A stretch of 25,395 nucleotides of DNA, from the NCBI GenBank assembly GCA_913056285.1, contig CAJXNE010000006.1, forward strand, positions 1 through 25,395, read 5' to 3'. Source of the stretch: an uncultured Zetaproteobacteria bacterium. GTDB taxonomy: Bacteria > Pseudomonadota > Zetaproteobacteria > Mariprofundales > Mariprofundaceae. This document shows, in pieces, positions 14,957 through 22,483 of this stretch. A model generated the notes under the pieces. It searched no databases. It was not told where the DNA came from and saw only the letters and a program-made list of their open reading frames with translations. Position numbers and translations under genes: made by a program. Position 1 is the stretch's first letter; every line of letters begins with the position of its first letter.

Positions 14957-15535
14957 CTAAAGCTGTGAAGCAACAACATCCCAGTTGATAATATCCCAGA
15001 TAGATTCCAGGTATTTAGGCCGCGCATTGCGATAATCAATGTAGTAAGCATGCTCCCAGACATCAATGGCCAATAGCGGTGTCTGGCCATCGGTTAGCGG
15101 GTTACCTGCATTACTTGTGTTGACCACTTCCAGACCACCATTTGCATTCTTTACCAGCCATGTCCAGCCGGATCCGAAATTACCAATGGCCGAAGCCGTC
15201 ATTTTGGCCCGGAACTCGCCAAAGGAACCAAATGCGCCTGCCAGAGCATCCGCCAACGTGCCACCAGGTTCTCCACCCCCGCTTGGGGTGAGGCCGTTGA
15301 AATAAAAAGTATGGTTCCAGATTTGAGCTGCATTGTTGAAGATGCCACCAGCCGGGGCCGTGGTAATAATATCTTCCAGCGTCTTGTCTGCATATTCCGT
15401 GCCCTCAACCAGTTTATTCAGGTTGGCGACATAAGCGGCATGGTGTTTGCCGTGATGGTATTCCAGCGTTTCGGCAGAAATAACTGGTGCCAGCGCATCG
15501 TTATCATAAGGTAGTGCGGGTAATTCAAAAGCCAT
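14957..15535 (-). CDS. sodB: Superoxide dismutase, iron type
   Basis: Converts superoxide to oxygen and hydrogen peroxide in the cytoplasm. The 192-residue length equals that of bacterial FeSOD. Metal ligands fit His27 (in EYHHGKHH), His75 (in WNHTFYF), Asp158 and His162 (in DVWEHAYY). AAQIWNHTFYF and FGSGWTWLV point to the iron rather than manganese type, though cambialistic use cannot be excluded. AAGGAG (15543-15548 on the complementary strand) lies 7 bases before the ATG. It is monocistronic, with its own terminator, and transcribed against its neighbours. Confidence 0.97.
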   Translation of the reverse strand: MAFELPALPYDNDALAPVISAETLEYHHGKHHAAYVANLNKLVEGTEYADKTLEDIITTAPAGGIFNNAAQIWNHTFYFNGLTPSGGGEPGGTLADALAGAFGSFGEFRAKMTASAIGNFGSGWTWLVKNANGGLEVVNTSNAGNPLTDGQTPLLAIDVWEHAYYIDYRNARPKYLESIWDIINWDVVASQL

Positions 15536-15546
15536 AAGTATTCTCC

Positions 15547-15574
15547 TTTATATTCGGGGGTAGCGCAATGTCAA
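15547..15574 (-). promoter_or_regulatory. Near-consensus sigma70-like promoter overlapping the sodB ribosome site
   Basis: On the minus strand TTGACA (15569-15574) and TATAAA (15547-15552) are separated by 16 bases, close to the sigma70 consensus. However, the -10 box overlaps AAGGAG, so a transcript from here would start at about 15540 and lack the Shine-Dalgarno sequence. Either this promoter gives a nearly leaderless mRNA or the real promoter is further upstream. Confidence 0.4.
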
Positions 15575-15708
15575 CGAAACCGCACATGAATCATGCGGGA
15601 TAAGAACGATAGGCTCTCATTTTTGGCGATGCAATCCTTTTTTACGTAGGGCTATTTGAACAATTACATGAACTCATGCGGGTCTTTATGTTTGCATCCA
15701 GGACAAGC
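15575..15708. other. Upstream region of sodB
   Basis: Non-coding stretch upstream of sodB and before the gmhB remnant. It contains a small imperfect palindrome around 15581-15600 (CCGCA and TGCGG arms around ATGAATCA). I see no clear operator or further promoter that I can assign. Confidence 0.35.
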
Positions 15709-15930
15709 ATGAAAGCCAAAGTCGCACTGCTCGACCGCGATGGCGTTATAAATTTCGATTCGCCGGACTATATTCTGGTACCGGATCAATGGCGACCGGA
15801 GCAGTTGTTTCCAGAAGCTCATGCAAAGGTGTTTGTTAAATGATTGAAAACCGAAGGTATTTTCATCTCAAAAAGCTCCGCATTGAAACCTTGCAATATC
15901 AAAGATAAGATTTATTATTGCAAGGTATGA
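15709..15930 (+). pseudogene. Broken 5' fragment of a gmhB-like HAD phosphatase
   Basis: From ATG 15709 a 44-codon frame to TGA 15841-15843 reads MKAKVALLDRDGVINFDSPD then YILVPDQWRPEQLFPEAHAK. This is the N-terminus of the D-glycero-D-manno-heptose 1,7-bisphosphate phosphatase/histidinol-phosphatase family, whose LxDRDGVIN motif holds the nucleophile aspartate. The rest, normally about 140 residues, is gone. The same frame continues past the stop as LKTEGIFISKSSALKP and then IKDKIYYC, the last part recalling the IYYCPHHP zinc loop of intact GmhB, before a TGA at 15928-15930. That suggests a nonsense change plus internal deletion. A functional copy, if any, must be elsewhere. Confidence 0.7.
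15888..15926. promoter_or_regulatory. 11-base perfect inverted repeat ending at the ATPase start codon
   Basis: ACCTTGCAATA (15888-15898) and TATTGCAAGGT (15916-15926) are exact reverse complements separated by 17 AT-rich bases. The right arm contains the only Shine-Dalgarno-like AAGG and touches the ATG at 15927. In RNA the hairpin would hide the ribosome site. In DNA the dyad could be an operator. Which one, if either, cannot be decided from the sequence. Confidence 0.7.
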
Positions 15931-17147
15931 AGCGCGCATATACTGATCTTTTACATGAGCTTTTAGCCATGTTTCCCTGCGTGGCTATTGTCGGTGTTCG
16001 CGAGTGCGGAAAAACAACATTATTGCATGGTTTGCCTGAGTCGTGGCGCATTGTTGACCTTGAACAGGCAAGTGACTTTCAGCTTGTATCGGGTGATCCT
16101 GATTTGTTCTTTCGTTTGCATCAGCAATCCATAGCGCTGGATGAAGCGCAATTGTTGCCATCTGTTTTTCCGGCTATGCGGGTGGCGATTGATGCTGATC
16201 GAAGCCGCTGTGGTCGTTTTATTATCACAGGCTCCAGTTCGCCGGAGCTGATTTCAGCTATTTCGGAATCACTGGCCGGGCGCGTTGCGGTGATTGAGTT
16301 GGCGCCATTGAGTTCGTCTGAATCATTTGCTGAGCCGGTGTCTGATTTTTACAAGATGATTCAAAACGGGGATGATATTCAGCTTCTGCTGAATTTGCCC
16401 AATCGGATTGCACTGGATGATCTGCATCATTACTGGTTTCGCGGCGGTTATCCCGAACCATGGGTCAAGAATAGCCCTCGCTTCACCAGCTTGTGGATGC
16501 AGAATTATATCCAGACCTATATGAATCGAGATATTGTATCCTTGTTCCCGGCTCTGGATCGGAATAAGTACCAGTTGTTTTTGCATATGTTGGCCAGCCT
16601 TTCCGGTCAGGTTATCAATTATGCGCATGTGGCCAGAGCGCTGGGCGTATCCCAACCGACTGCGAAAAGTTATTTCCAGATTGCACACGGAACATTTATT
16701 TGGCGGCATATCCCTGCCTTTGGTAAACAGGTGGAAAAGCGCATCAGCAAACATCCCAAAGGTTATTTGCGAGATACCGGGCTGTTGCATTTTATGTTAC
16801 ATTTGAATTCGTTGGATGATCTGTTGCAGCATCCGGGAATGGGATTTTCATGGGAGTCGATGGTCATTGAGACCTTGATGCGTAATTTTAATGCGCTGGG
16901 TATTGATTGCAGCTGCTCGCACTACCGTACCAATGGCGGTGCTGAAGTGGATATTATTCTGGAAGGTGAATTTGGTATGCTGCCGGTAGAGATTAAATAT
17001 GGACAAACTGTTCAGGCGCGTCAGTTGCGCAGCCTGCGTGATTTTATTCGTGAACAAGGCTGTCGCCTTGGTATTGTTGTGTGCAATATTGAACGGGTAA
17101 CGCAGTTGGATGATCAGATTATTGCCGTTCCATTTGGTTGCTTATGA
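15927..17147 (+). CDS. AAA ATPase with DUF4143 C-terminal domain
   Basis: A 406-residue protein of a large, poorly understood family (AAA_14 plus DUF4143). The N-terminal ATPase shows Walker A GVRECGKTT (23-31), Walker B IALDEAQ (69-75), a sensor TGSSSPEL (101-108) and SLAGR (115-119). The middle has FRGGYPEPW and a winged-helix-like LASLSGQVINYAHVARALGV. The C-terminal part has KGYLRDTGLLHFML, then E340-V-D342 and E355-I-K357, spaced like a PD-(D/E)XK nuclease fold. ATG 15927 is chosen over TTG 15918 because the inverted repeat ends there. The stop overlaps the helicase start (ATGA). Family members are often scattered by transfer, and the broken gene upstream fits insertion. Function not known. 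Confidence 0.9.
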   Translation: MKRAYTDLLHELLAMFPCVAIVGVRECGKTTLLHGLPESWRIVDLEQASDFQLVSGDPDLFFRLHQQSIALDEAQLLPSVFPAMRVAIDADRSRCGRFIITGSSSPELISAISESLAGRVAVIELAPLSSSESFAEPVSDFYKMIQNGDDIQLLLNLPNRIALDDLHHYWFRGGYPEPWVKNSPRFTSLWMQNYIQTYMNRDIVSLFPALDRNKYQLFLHMLASLSGQVINYAHVARALGVSQPTAKSYFQIAHGTFIWRHIPAFGKQVEKRISKHPKGYLRDTGLLHFMLHLNSLDDLLQHPGMGFSWESMVIETLMRNFNALGIDCSCSHYRTNGGAEVDIILEGEFGMLPVEIKYGQTVQARQLRSLRDFIREQGCRLGIVVCNIERVTQLDDQIIAVPFGCL

Positions 17148-18382
17148 AATTTGATCGTTATTACATTTCGGCTGAAATCAAAAAAAACCTGCGTCAGCTG
17201 GGTTTTAAACGGCCAACCGATATTCAGTTCAAGGCTATTCCATCCATCCTTGAGGGTGAAGATGTGCTGGCGATTGCCCAGACCGGCACCGGTAAAACAG
17301 CAGCTTTTGCGATTCCGGTCATTGATAAGATCCACCGTTATAAAAGTAGCAAACGCGCTTACGGGATCAAATGCATCGTCATGGCGCCGACGCGCGAACT
17401 GGCAGTGCAGATTGGCGAGGTGTTCAAAAGCATTGCGGCACATACGCGTGTCAAAGTATTCACCCTGCACGGCGGGGTTGAGCAGGATCGCCAGATTGCC
17501 AGACTACAGGATGGCATTGATGTGCTTATTGCTACGCCGGGGCGCATGTTTGATTTGATCAATCAGCAGGAGATCCGCTTGGCCAGTGTTTCCACGCTGG
17601 TGCTGGATGAAGCTGATCACATGCTCGATCTCGGTTTTATTGAAGATATTCGTTACATCAAAAAAATGCTCCGGGGTAAACATCAAACGCTGTTTTTCTC
17701 CGCTACTATCAACGATGAAATCAAAAAGCTGGCATACTCCCAGGTGAAAAGCGCAGCGATTCGTATTCAGGTATCACCAAAAGATCGTATATCAAAAAAT
17801 GTGACGCATGCAGTGATGTTTGTGGAGATGGACGATAAGCGGTTTTTTCTGCAACGCTTTTTGCAGGAGCATCCGACAGATAAGATCATTGTGTTTGTTC
17901 GAACCAAAGTGCGAGCCGAGCGCGTGGTCAAGGCGATGGCACGCGTGGGCATGACGGTGGTCAGTATTCACGGTGATAAAGATCAGCGCGATCGCAGCGA
18001 AGTGATGCAGTCGTTTCGGGAAGGGAAACAGCGAGTTTTGATTGCTACCGATGTGAGTGCGCGTGGTATTGATGTGCCGGATATCGCTTGTGTGATCAAT
18101 TACGATTTGCCGGAAAAGGTCGAGAATTATGTGCACCGCGTGGGCCGTACCGGACGCGGGGTAAACAAGGGCGATGCGATTTCATTTTGTAGCAGCGACG
18201 AGAAGCCGCTGCTTGAAGCCATTCAATCCTTTATTGCCAAACCGATTGATGTGGTGGGCGTGGATAAAAAAGCCTATGCCGAAATTACCAGCGCCCCGCA
18301 GAGTCTGGATGCGCTAGTGGCGGAACATGAAGCGTGGCTGACCGGTGCGGGAAAAAAGTCTAAAAGGCGAAAAAAGAAATGA
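17144..18382 (+). CDS. DEAD-box ATP-dependent RNA helicase (RhlE-like)
   Basis: Unwinds or remodels RNA, probably in ribosome assembly, mRNA turnover or cold growth. The 412 residues contain all helicase motifs: Q motif GFKRPTDIQF (20-29), motif I AQTGTGKT (45-52), PTREL (82-86), TPGR (131-134), DEAD (155-158), SAT (186-188), the second RecA domain with VFVRTK and ATDVSARGIDVP, and HRVGRTGR (331-338). A short basic tail (KSKRRKKK) follows. ATG 17144 gives a 4-base overlap with the ATPase gene. A TTG six bases upstream is also in frame. The end overlaps yceH as ATGA. Assignment to RhlE rather than DeaD or SrmB rests on the short C-terminus. Confidence 0.93.
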   Translation: MKFDRYYISAEIKKNLRQLGFKRPTDIQFKAIPSILEGEDVLAIAQTGTGKTAAFAIPVIDKIHRYKSSKRAYGIKCIVMAPTRELAVQIGEVFKSIAAHTRVKVFTLHGGVEQDRQIARLQDGIDVLIATPGRMFDLINQQEIRLASVSTLVLDEADHMLDLGFIEDIRYIKKMLRGKHQTLFFSATINDEIKKLAYSQVKSAAIRIQVSPKDRISKNVTHAVMFVEMDDKRFFLQRFLQEHPTDKIIVFVRTKVRAERVVKAMARVGMTVVSIHGDKDQRDRSEVMQSFREGKQRVLIATDVSARGIDVPDIACVINYDLPEKVENYVHRVGRTGRGVNKGDAISFCSSDEKPLLEAIQSFIAKPIDVVGVDKKAYAEITSAPQSLDALVAEHEAWLTGAGKKSKRRKKK

Positions 18383-19029
18383 TTGAAGAATTATTATCAG
18401 CGCATCAGGCGCGGGTGCTGGGTTGTTTGTTGGAAAAGCAGATGACCACGCCGGATTATTATCCGCTGACGTTGAAAGCACTAACCGCGGCCTGCAATCA
18501 AAAGAGCAGCCGGGCTCCTGTGATGGATTTAACTTCCAGTGAAGTGGGCGGCGTGGTCAATGATTTACGCGCTGAAGGTTTGATTACCGCCCGCATGGAT
18601 GGCCGGGCGGATCGCTTTGAGCAGCATTTATCCCGCAAGCTTGGCATCTCAACCAAAGAACGTGCCGTGCTCTGTGTGCTGATGTTGCGTGGCTCACTCA
18701 CGCTCAATGAAATCCGTATCAACACAGGCCGCATGGTCAGCTTTGAAAGCTCTGACGAGTTACAGGATTTGCTGCAATCCTTGATCGATCGTGACGATGC
18801 TTTAGTGGTTCGCATTGCGCGCGCCGCAGGCCAACGCGAAGATCGGTATGCGCACCTGCTATGCGGCGAGCCGGAGTTTGAAGCGGCTGCCAGGACAGCA
18901 GGTAGCTCAAATGGTGGCAGTGCTCTGGTTCCAGATGATATAACTGAACGGATTGCGCAACTGGAAAAAGAGGTCGCTGCTTTGAAGGATGAAGTTCATG
19001 AACTGCGCATGGGAAGCAAAAATCAGTGA
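18379..19029 (+). CDS. yceH: YceH / UPF0502 (DUF480) winged-helix protein
   Basis: A 216-residue protein of the YceH family, whose function is not established. The body is two winged-helix repeats, the first beginning ARVLGCLLEKQMTTPDYYPL (about 11-30) with the family hallmark ACNQKSSRAPVM, the second from ERAVLCVLMLRGSLTLNEI (about 93-111). It ends in a short coiled coil, ITERIAQLEKEVAALKDEV. The fold suggests DNA binding but no target is known. It is joined to the helicase by ATGA and to tmk by GTGA overlaps, so it is expressed with replication and RNA-helicase genes. Confidence 0.92.
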   Translation: MIEELLSAHQARVLGCLLEKQMTTPDYYPLTLKALTAACNQKSSRAPVMDLTSSEVGGVVNDLRAEGLITARMDGRADRFEQHLSRKLGISTKERAVLCVLMLRGSLTLNEIRINTGRMVSFESSDELQDLLQSLIDRDDALVVRIARAAGQREDRYAHLLCGEPEFEAAARTAGSSNGGSALVPDDITERIAQLEKEVAALKDEVHELRMGSKNQ

Positions 19030-19667
19030 ATAGACTTATTACATTTGAAGGCGTGGACGGCTGCGGCAAGAGCACGCAATTGCAGCGTGCTGCGACATGG
19101 TTGCGCGGGCAGGGTCATGATGTCGTTTCGACATTTGAGCCGGGCGATACCGGCTTGGGTAAAGAAATTCGCTCGTTGTTGTTGGCCGGTGAATTCGTGC
19201 CGGTGCCGGAAACCGAATTATTACTGTTTCTGGCTGACCGGGCCCAGCATGTGAGAGATGTGATTGTGCCAGCATTGCAATCGGGTGCCTGGGTGCTGTG
19301 CGACCGATATTCCGATTCGACGCTGGCTTATCAACTGGCGGCCCGGAAACTGGGCCAGGGGGCAGCTAATCTGGGTCAGATGCTGCGCTTTGCCGAGTGC
19401 GGGGTGAGTCCGGCGCTGACGTTGTGGTTTGATGTGCCGGTGGATGAATCGATGCGGCGTATGAAGCAACGGGCCGAGAGCGGTGAGAAAGCCACCCGAC
19501 TCGATGATGAGGCGATATCATTTCATGAACGCGTGGCGGCTGCATTCGGGCGGCAATATGCATCGGAGCCGGAACGAATGATTCGCATTGATGCGGAGCA
19601 GGGCATGGATGATGTAGAGCGGCAGGTGACAGGCGAATTGACGCGTCGTTTCGGTTTGATGGCATGA
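19026..19667 (+). CDS. tmk: Thymidylate kinase
   Basis: Phosphorylates dTMP to dTDP for DNA synthesis. The 213 residues contain the P-loop FEGVDGCGKST (about 7-17), the substrate-binding CDRYSDSTLAYQ block (about 97-108) with the DRY motif, a LID with several arginines around residues 140-160, and the VERQV end region. The usual TREPGGT near residue 36 reads TFEPGDT here, a change at the arginine and one glycine of a normally conserved loop. The start is GTG, overlapping the yceH stop as GTGA. The stop overlaps holB as ATGA. The tmk-holB pair is a standard arrangement. Confidence 0.95.
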   Translation: MNRLITFEGVDGCGKSTQLQRAATWLRGQGHDVVSTFEPGDTGLGKEIRSLLLAGEFVPVPETELLLFLADRAQHVRDVIVPALQSGAWVLCDRYSDSTLAYQLAARKLGQGAANLGQMLRFAECGVSPALTLWFDVPVDESMRRMKQRAESGEKATRLDDEAISFHERVAAAFGRQYASEPERMIRIDAEQGMDDVERQVTGELTRRFGLMA

Positions 19668-20608
19668 ACCGCTTATACGGCCATGACGCTACGTTAAGCC
19701 GCTTTAGCGAATCGCTGGAGGCGGGGAATCTGCATCATGCCTGGTTGCTGTATGGCATGAAGGGTATCGGCAAACACATTCTGGCAGAAAAACTGGCCGG
19801 GTTGTTGATGTGCGAGTCTCAAAGCGGGTGCGGTGCATGTCATGCTTGTAAAATGCTGGCGGCAGGTTCGCATCCTGATGTATTCAGGCTCGGGCTGATC
19901 GAGGGAAAACGCGATCTGAATATTGAGCAGGTGCGTAGCGTGTTATCTTTTTTATCGCTCAGTGGTGCGGAGAGCGGGCGGCGCGTGGTAATTCTCGATG
20001 ATGCGGAGCGTATGAATAATCAGGCGGCCAACGCATTACTGAAAGGGTTGGAAGAGCCATCTGCCGGTAGCGTATTATTGATGGCCTGTTCTGATCTGGA
20101 ACGCTTGCCGGCTACGATTCGTTCGCGCTGCATGTTGCAACAATGTTCGCCGTTGACCGATACCGATGTGCGGGCGGTATTGCAACAACAGGCCCCACCG
20201 ATTGATCAACAATATCTGGATTTGGCTGTCAGCCTGGCCGATGGATGTCCGGGCGTTGTGAGTGGCTTGCAGGATGAATCGATCGCCAGAGCTTTGCAGG
20301 AATGGCAGTCGCTGATTGCCGACCCGGCTGGCGCTGATGTGGGAAAAATTGAAGCGTGGATACGCGCCCATGTCAAAACCGTGCCGCATTTGCTGATAGC
20401 GCGGATGCTGGCGATGGCTGTTTATCCTGCATTACAACAACCTTGTACGGCATCGGCGTTTGAGAGCAGGGAGTTATTACAAAAGGCATTACATGAATGT
20501 ATTTGCTGGCCGGGTGATGTGGTACGCCACAGCCTGCGAGCAGGCCCTGCTTTATTGGCCTGTATGCTGCAATTGCGCACAGCTTTGCGAGCCATGAAAA
20601 CCACCTGA
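19664..20608 (+). CDS. holB: DNA polymerase III subunit delta' (clamp loader)
   Basis: A structural subunit of the clamp loader that helps open and load the sliding clamp. The 314 residues show LHHAWLLYGMKGIGKHILAE (24-43), where the P-loop lysine is followed by His rather than Ser/Thr, consistent with a delta' that does not hydrolyse ATP. Then come a zinc-binding cluster (C50, C56, C59, C62), the box VVILDDAERMNNQAANALLK, LEEPSAGSVLLMACSDLERLPATIR (130-153 region) and the SRC motif (154-156). A helical C-terminal collar domain follows. It is the last gene of a five-gene overlap chain. A CACCTG-AGA-CAGGTG hairpin (20602-20616) covers its stop codon but lacks a T-run. Confidence 0.94.
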   Translation: MNRLYGHDATLSRFSESLEAGNLHHAWLLYGMKGIGKHILAEKLAGLLMCESQSGCGACHACKMLAAGSHPDVFRLGLIEGKRDLNIEQVRSVLSFLSLSGAESGRRVVILDDAERMNNQAANALLKGLEEPSAGSVLLMACSDLERLPATIRSRCMLQQCSPLTDTDVRAVLQQQAPPIDQQYLDLAVSLADGCPGVVSGLQDESIARALQEWQSLIADPAGADVGKIEAWIRAHVKTVPHLLIARMLAMAVYPALQQPCTASAFESRELLQKALHECICWPGDVVRHSLRAGPALLACMLQLRTALRAMKTT

Positions 20609-20912
20609 GACAGGTGAAACGCAAAAACCGATTGCCATACAACCCAAATGATTACAGCCAGCATCCATTGTCCATGCAGGTTCTTGAGATAAGCGGTTTC
20701 AGTGGCGCAAGATGGTGGCTATAGTTGCCGTCGCTCCATGGGTTGATGCAATAGTCAGGGTGTCCAAAGTAAAGTAACTCGTTTTATGTCCGGACTTTCT
20801 CTGTGCCGTTTGTGTTGACGTACAGGATGTACAAATGTCGCGAGTGCATGGATGCACATGAGTGACCCATGGTGAAAGATTTTATTGCTTTTAGCCGGAG
20901 AACACTGCGCAG
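20609..20912. other. 304-base intergenic region between holB and metG
   Basis: No coding frame of note. It holds the second arm of the small hairpin at the holB stop (20602-20616) and a pair of GGATG palindromes (listed separately). A TTGACG word at 20815-20820 has no convincing -10 partner. A metG promoter presumably lies here, but I cannot place it. Confidence 0.5.
20820..20857. repeat. Two small palindromes with a shared GGATG core
   Basis: GTACA-GGA-TGTAC (20820-20832) and GTGCAT-GG-ATGCAC (20844-20857) lie 11 bases apart. Both have perfect arms around a GGATG-containing centre. This matches a style of dispersed repeat (arms vary, the GGATG core is kept) that I recall from gammaproteobacterial intergenic regions. 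They sit 56 bases before metG, and no T-run follows. Confidence 0.6.
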
Positions 20913-22451
20913 ATGGAAAACTATTACGTCACCACCCCGATTTATTATGTCAACGATGAGCCGCATCTTGGCCATATCTATACCACGATCGCCGCCGATG
21001 TGTTGGCCCGTCACCAGCGTTTAAGCGGTAAGGATGTGTTTTTCCTGACCGGTGTGGATGAACATGGGCAGAAGGTGCAGCAGGCGGCTGAAGGGCGTGG
21101 CATTGAGCCGATTGAACTGGCTGATCAGGTGGTGGCACGTTATCAGAGTCTTTGGCCGGAGCTGGAAATATCCAACGACGATTTTATTCGTACCAGTTCG
21201 GACCGGCATAAGGCCGGAGTTCAGGCGATGTGGCGGCGGCTGGAAAATGCCGGCACGATTTACAAGGATTTCTATGAGGACTGGTACTGCGTGCCCTGCG
21301 AAACCTACTGGACGGAAACGCAGTTAAAAGATGCTGACCTCTGGGATTCAAAACAATGTCCGGACTGCAAACGCGCGGTAGAGAAGATACAGGAAGAATC
21401 CTATTTCTTCCGCCTGAGCGCTTTTCAGGATCGCCTGATTGAATACATCAAGGCCAATCCGGATTTCATTGCGCCTGCATCGCGTCGCAATGAGGTATTA
21501 AGTTTTATCGAGTCTGGCCTGCGCGATTTATCCGTCTCGCGTACAACTTTTTCATGGGGCGTACCGGTGCCGGGTGATGAAAAGCACGTTATCTATGTCT
21601 GGATTGATGCGCTGACCAATTACCTGTCCGCGCTTGGCTTCCCCGAGCCGGAGCAGCCCAAATACTGGCCTGCCGATGTGCATCTTATCGGCAAGGATAT
21701 TTTGCGCTTTCATGCCGTCTATTGGCCAGCCATGTTGATGGCGGCTGATTTACCCTTGCCGAAACGGATCTATGCCCATGGCTGGTGGACAGTGGAAGGC
21801 GAAAAGATGAGTAAATCCAAGGGTAATGCGCTTCGACCTGATAAATTACTTAAACAATATGATGCGGATGTGTTGCGTTATTTTCTGCTCAGGGAAGTGC
21901 CGTTCGGGCACGATGGTGACTTTTCATTTGCGGCGCTGAAACAGCGTTACAATTCGGAACTGGCCAATGATGTCGGTAACCTGCTGAATCGTTCACTGGC
22001 CATGCTGAATAAATATCGCGCTGGCGTGCTTGGCACTGCGGCAGAAGAAAATGGAACCGACCGCGCCCTGATTGCTGATGTTGAAGCTATGCAGCGCGAA
22101 GTGGCGGATTATATGGATAAGCAGGCCTTTCACCTGGCGCTGGATCGCATCAATGCAGTGGTGCGACATGGCAATCGTTATGTCGAGGAGAATACACCAT
22201 GGGCATTGGCCAAGCAGGGGGAAGATGTGCGGCTTGATACCGTGCTCTATCATCTGGTCGAAACATTGCGTTTGGTGGCCTTGCAACTGCTGCCATTTAT
22301 GCCTGAAAAGATGACGGGTATGCTCAGTCAGATTCTGGATCGCTCTGTTCAGGCTGATGATTTCAGTTTCTCTGCCGATGGCGGCTGGGGCGTACTCGAA
22401 GCCGGTCAACAGTGCAGGAAGCCCGAACCTTTGTTTCCGCGCATGGACTGA
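20913..22451 (+). CDS. metG: Methionyl-tRNA synthetase
   Basis: Class I synthetase charging tRNA-Met. The 512-residue protein has the HIGH-type signature HLGH (18-21), KMSKS (298-302), and a zinc knuckle of two CxxC pairs (C126/C129 and C149/C152) in the connective domain. The anticodon-binding helical domain follows from about 350, with NSELANDVGNLLNR. It ends at FPRMD, without the C-terminal EMAPII-like tRNA-binding domain that E. coli MetG carries, so it is the short form. The ATG at 20913 fits the conserved YYVTTPIYYVND start. The nearest GGAG is 12 bases upstream, rather far. Next gene begins 32 bases downstream. Confidence 0.97.
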   Translation: MENYYVTTPIYYVNDEPHLGHIYTTIAADVLARHQRLSGKDVFFLTGVDEHGQKVQQAAEGRGIEPIELADQVVARYQSLWPELEISNDDFIRTSSDRHKAGVQAMWRRLENAGTIYKDFYEDWYCVPCETYWTETQLKDADLWDSKQCPDCKRAVEKIQEESYFFRLSAFQDRLIEYIKANPDFIAPASRRNEVLSFIESGLRDLSVSRTTFSWGVPVPGDEKHVIYVWIDALTNYLSALGFPEPEQPKYWPADVHLIGKDILRFHAVYWPAMLMAADLPLPKRIYAHGWWTVEGEKMSKSKGNALRPDKLLKQYDADVLRYFLLREVPFGHDGDFSFAALKQRYNSELANDVGNLLNRSLAMLNKYRAGVLGTAAEENGTDRALIADVEAMQREVADYMDKQAFHLALDRINAVVRHGNRYVEENTPWALAKQGEDVRLDTVLYHLVETLRLVALQLLPFMPEKMTGMLSQILDRSVQADDFSFSADGGWGVLEAGQQCRKPEPLFPRMD

Positions 22452-22483
22452 AGCGTTAATCCTGCTAAGGTTTAGCGTTAATT

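Noticed and set aside
20602..20616. CACCTG-AGA-CAGGTG hairpin at the holB stop as a terminator
   Set aside because: Short stem with a 3-base loop and no T-run. Noted within the holB entry only.
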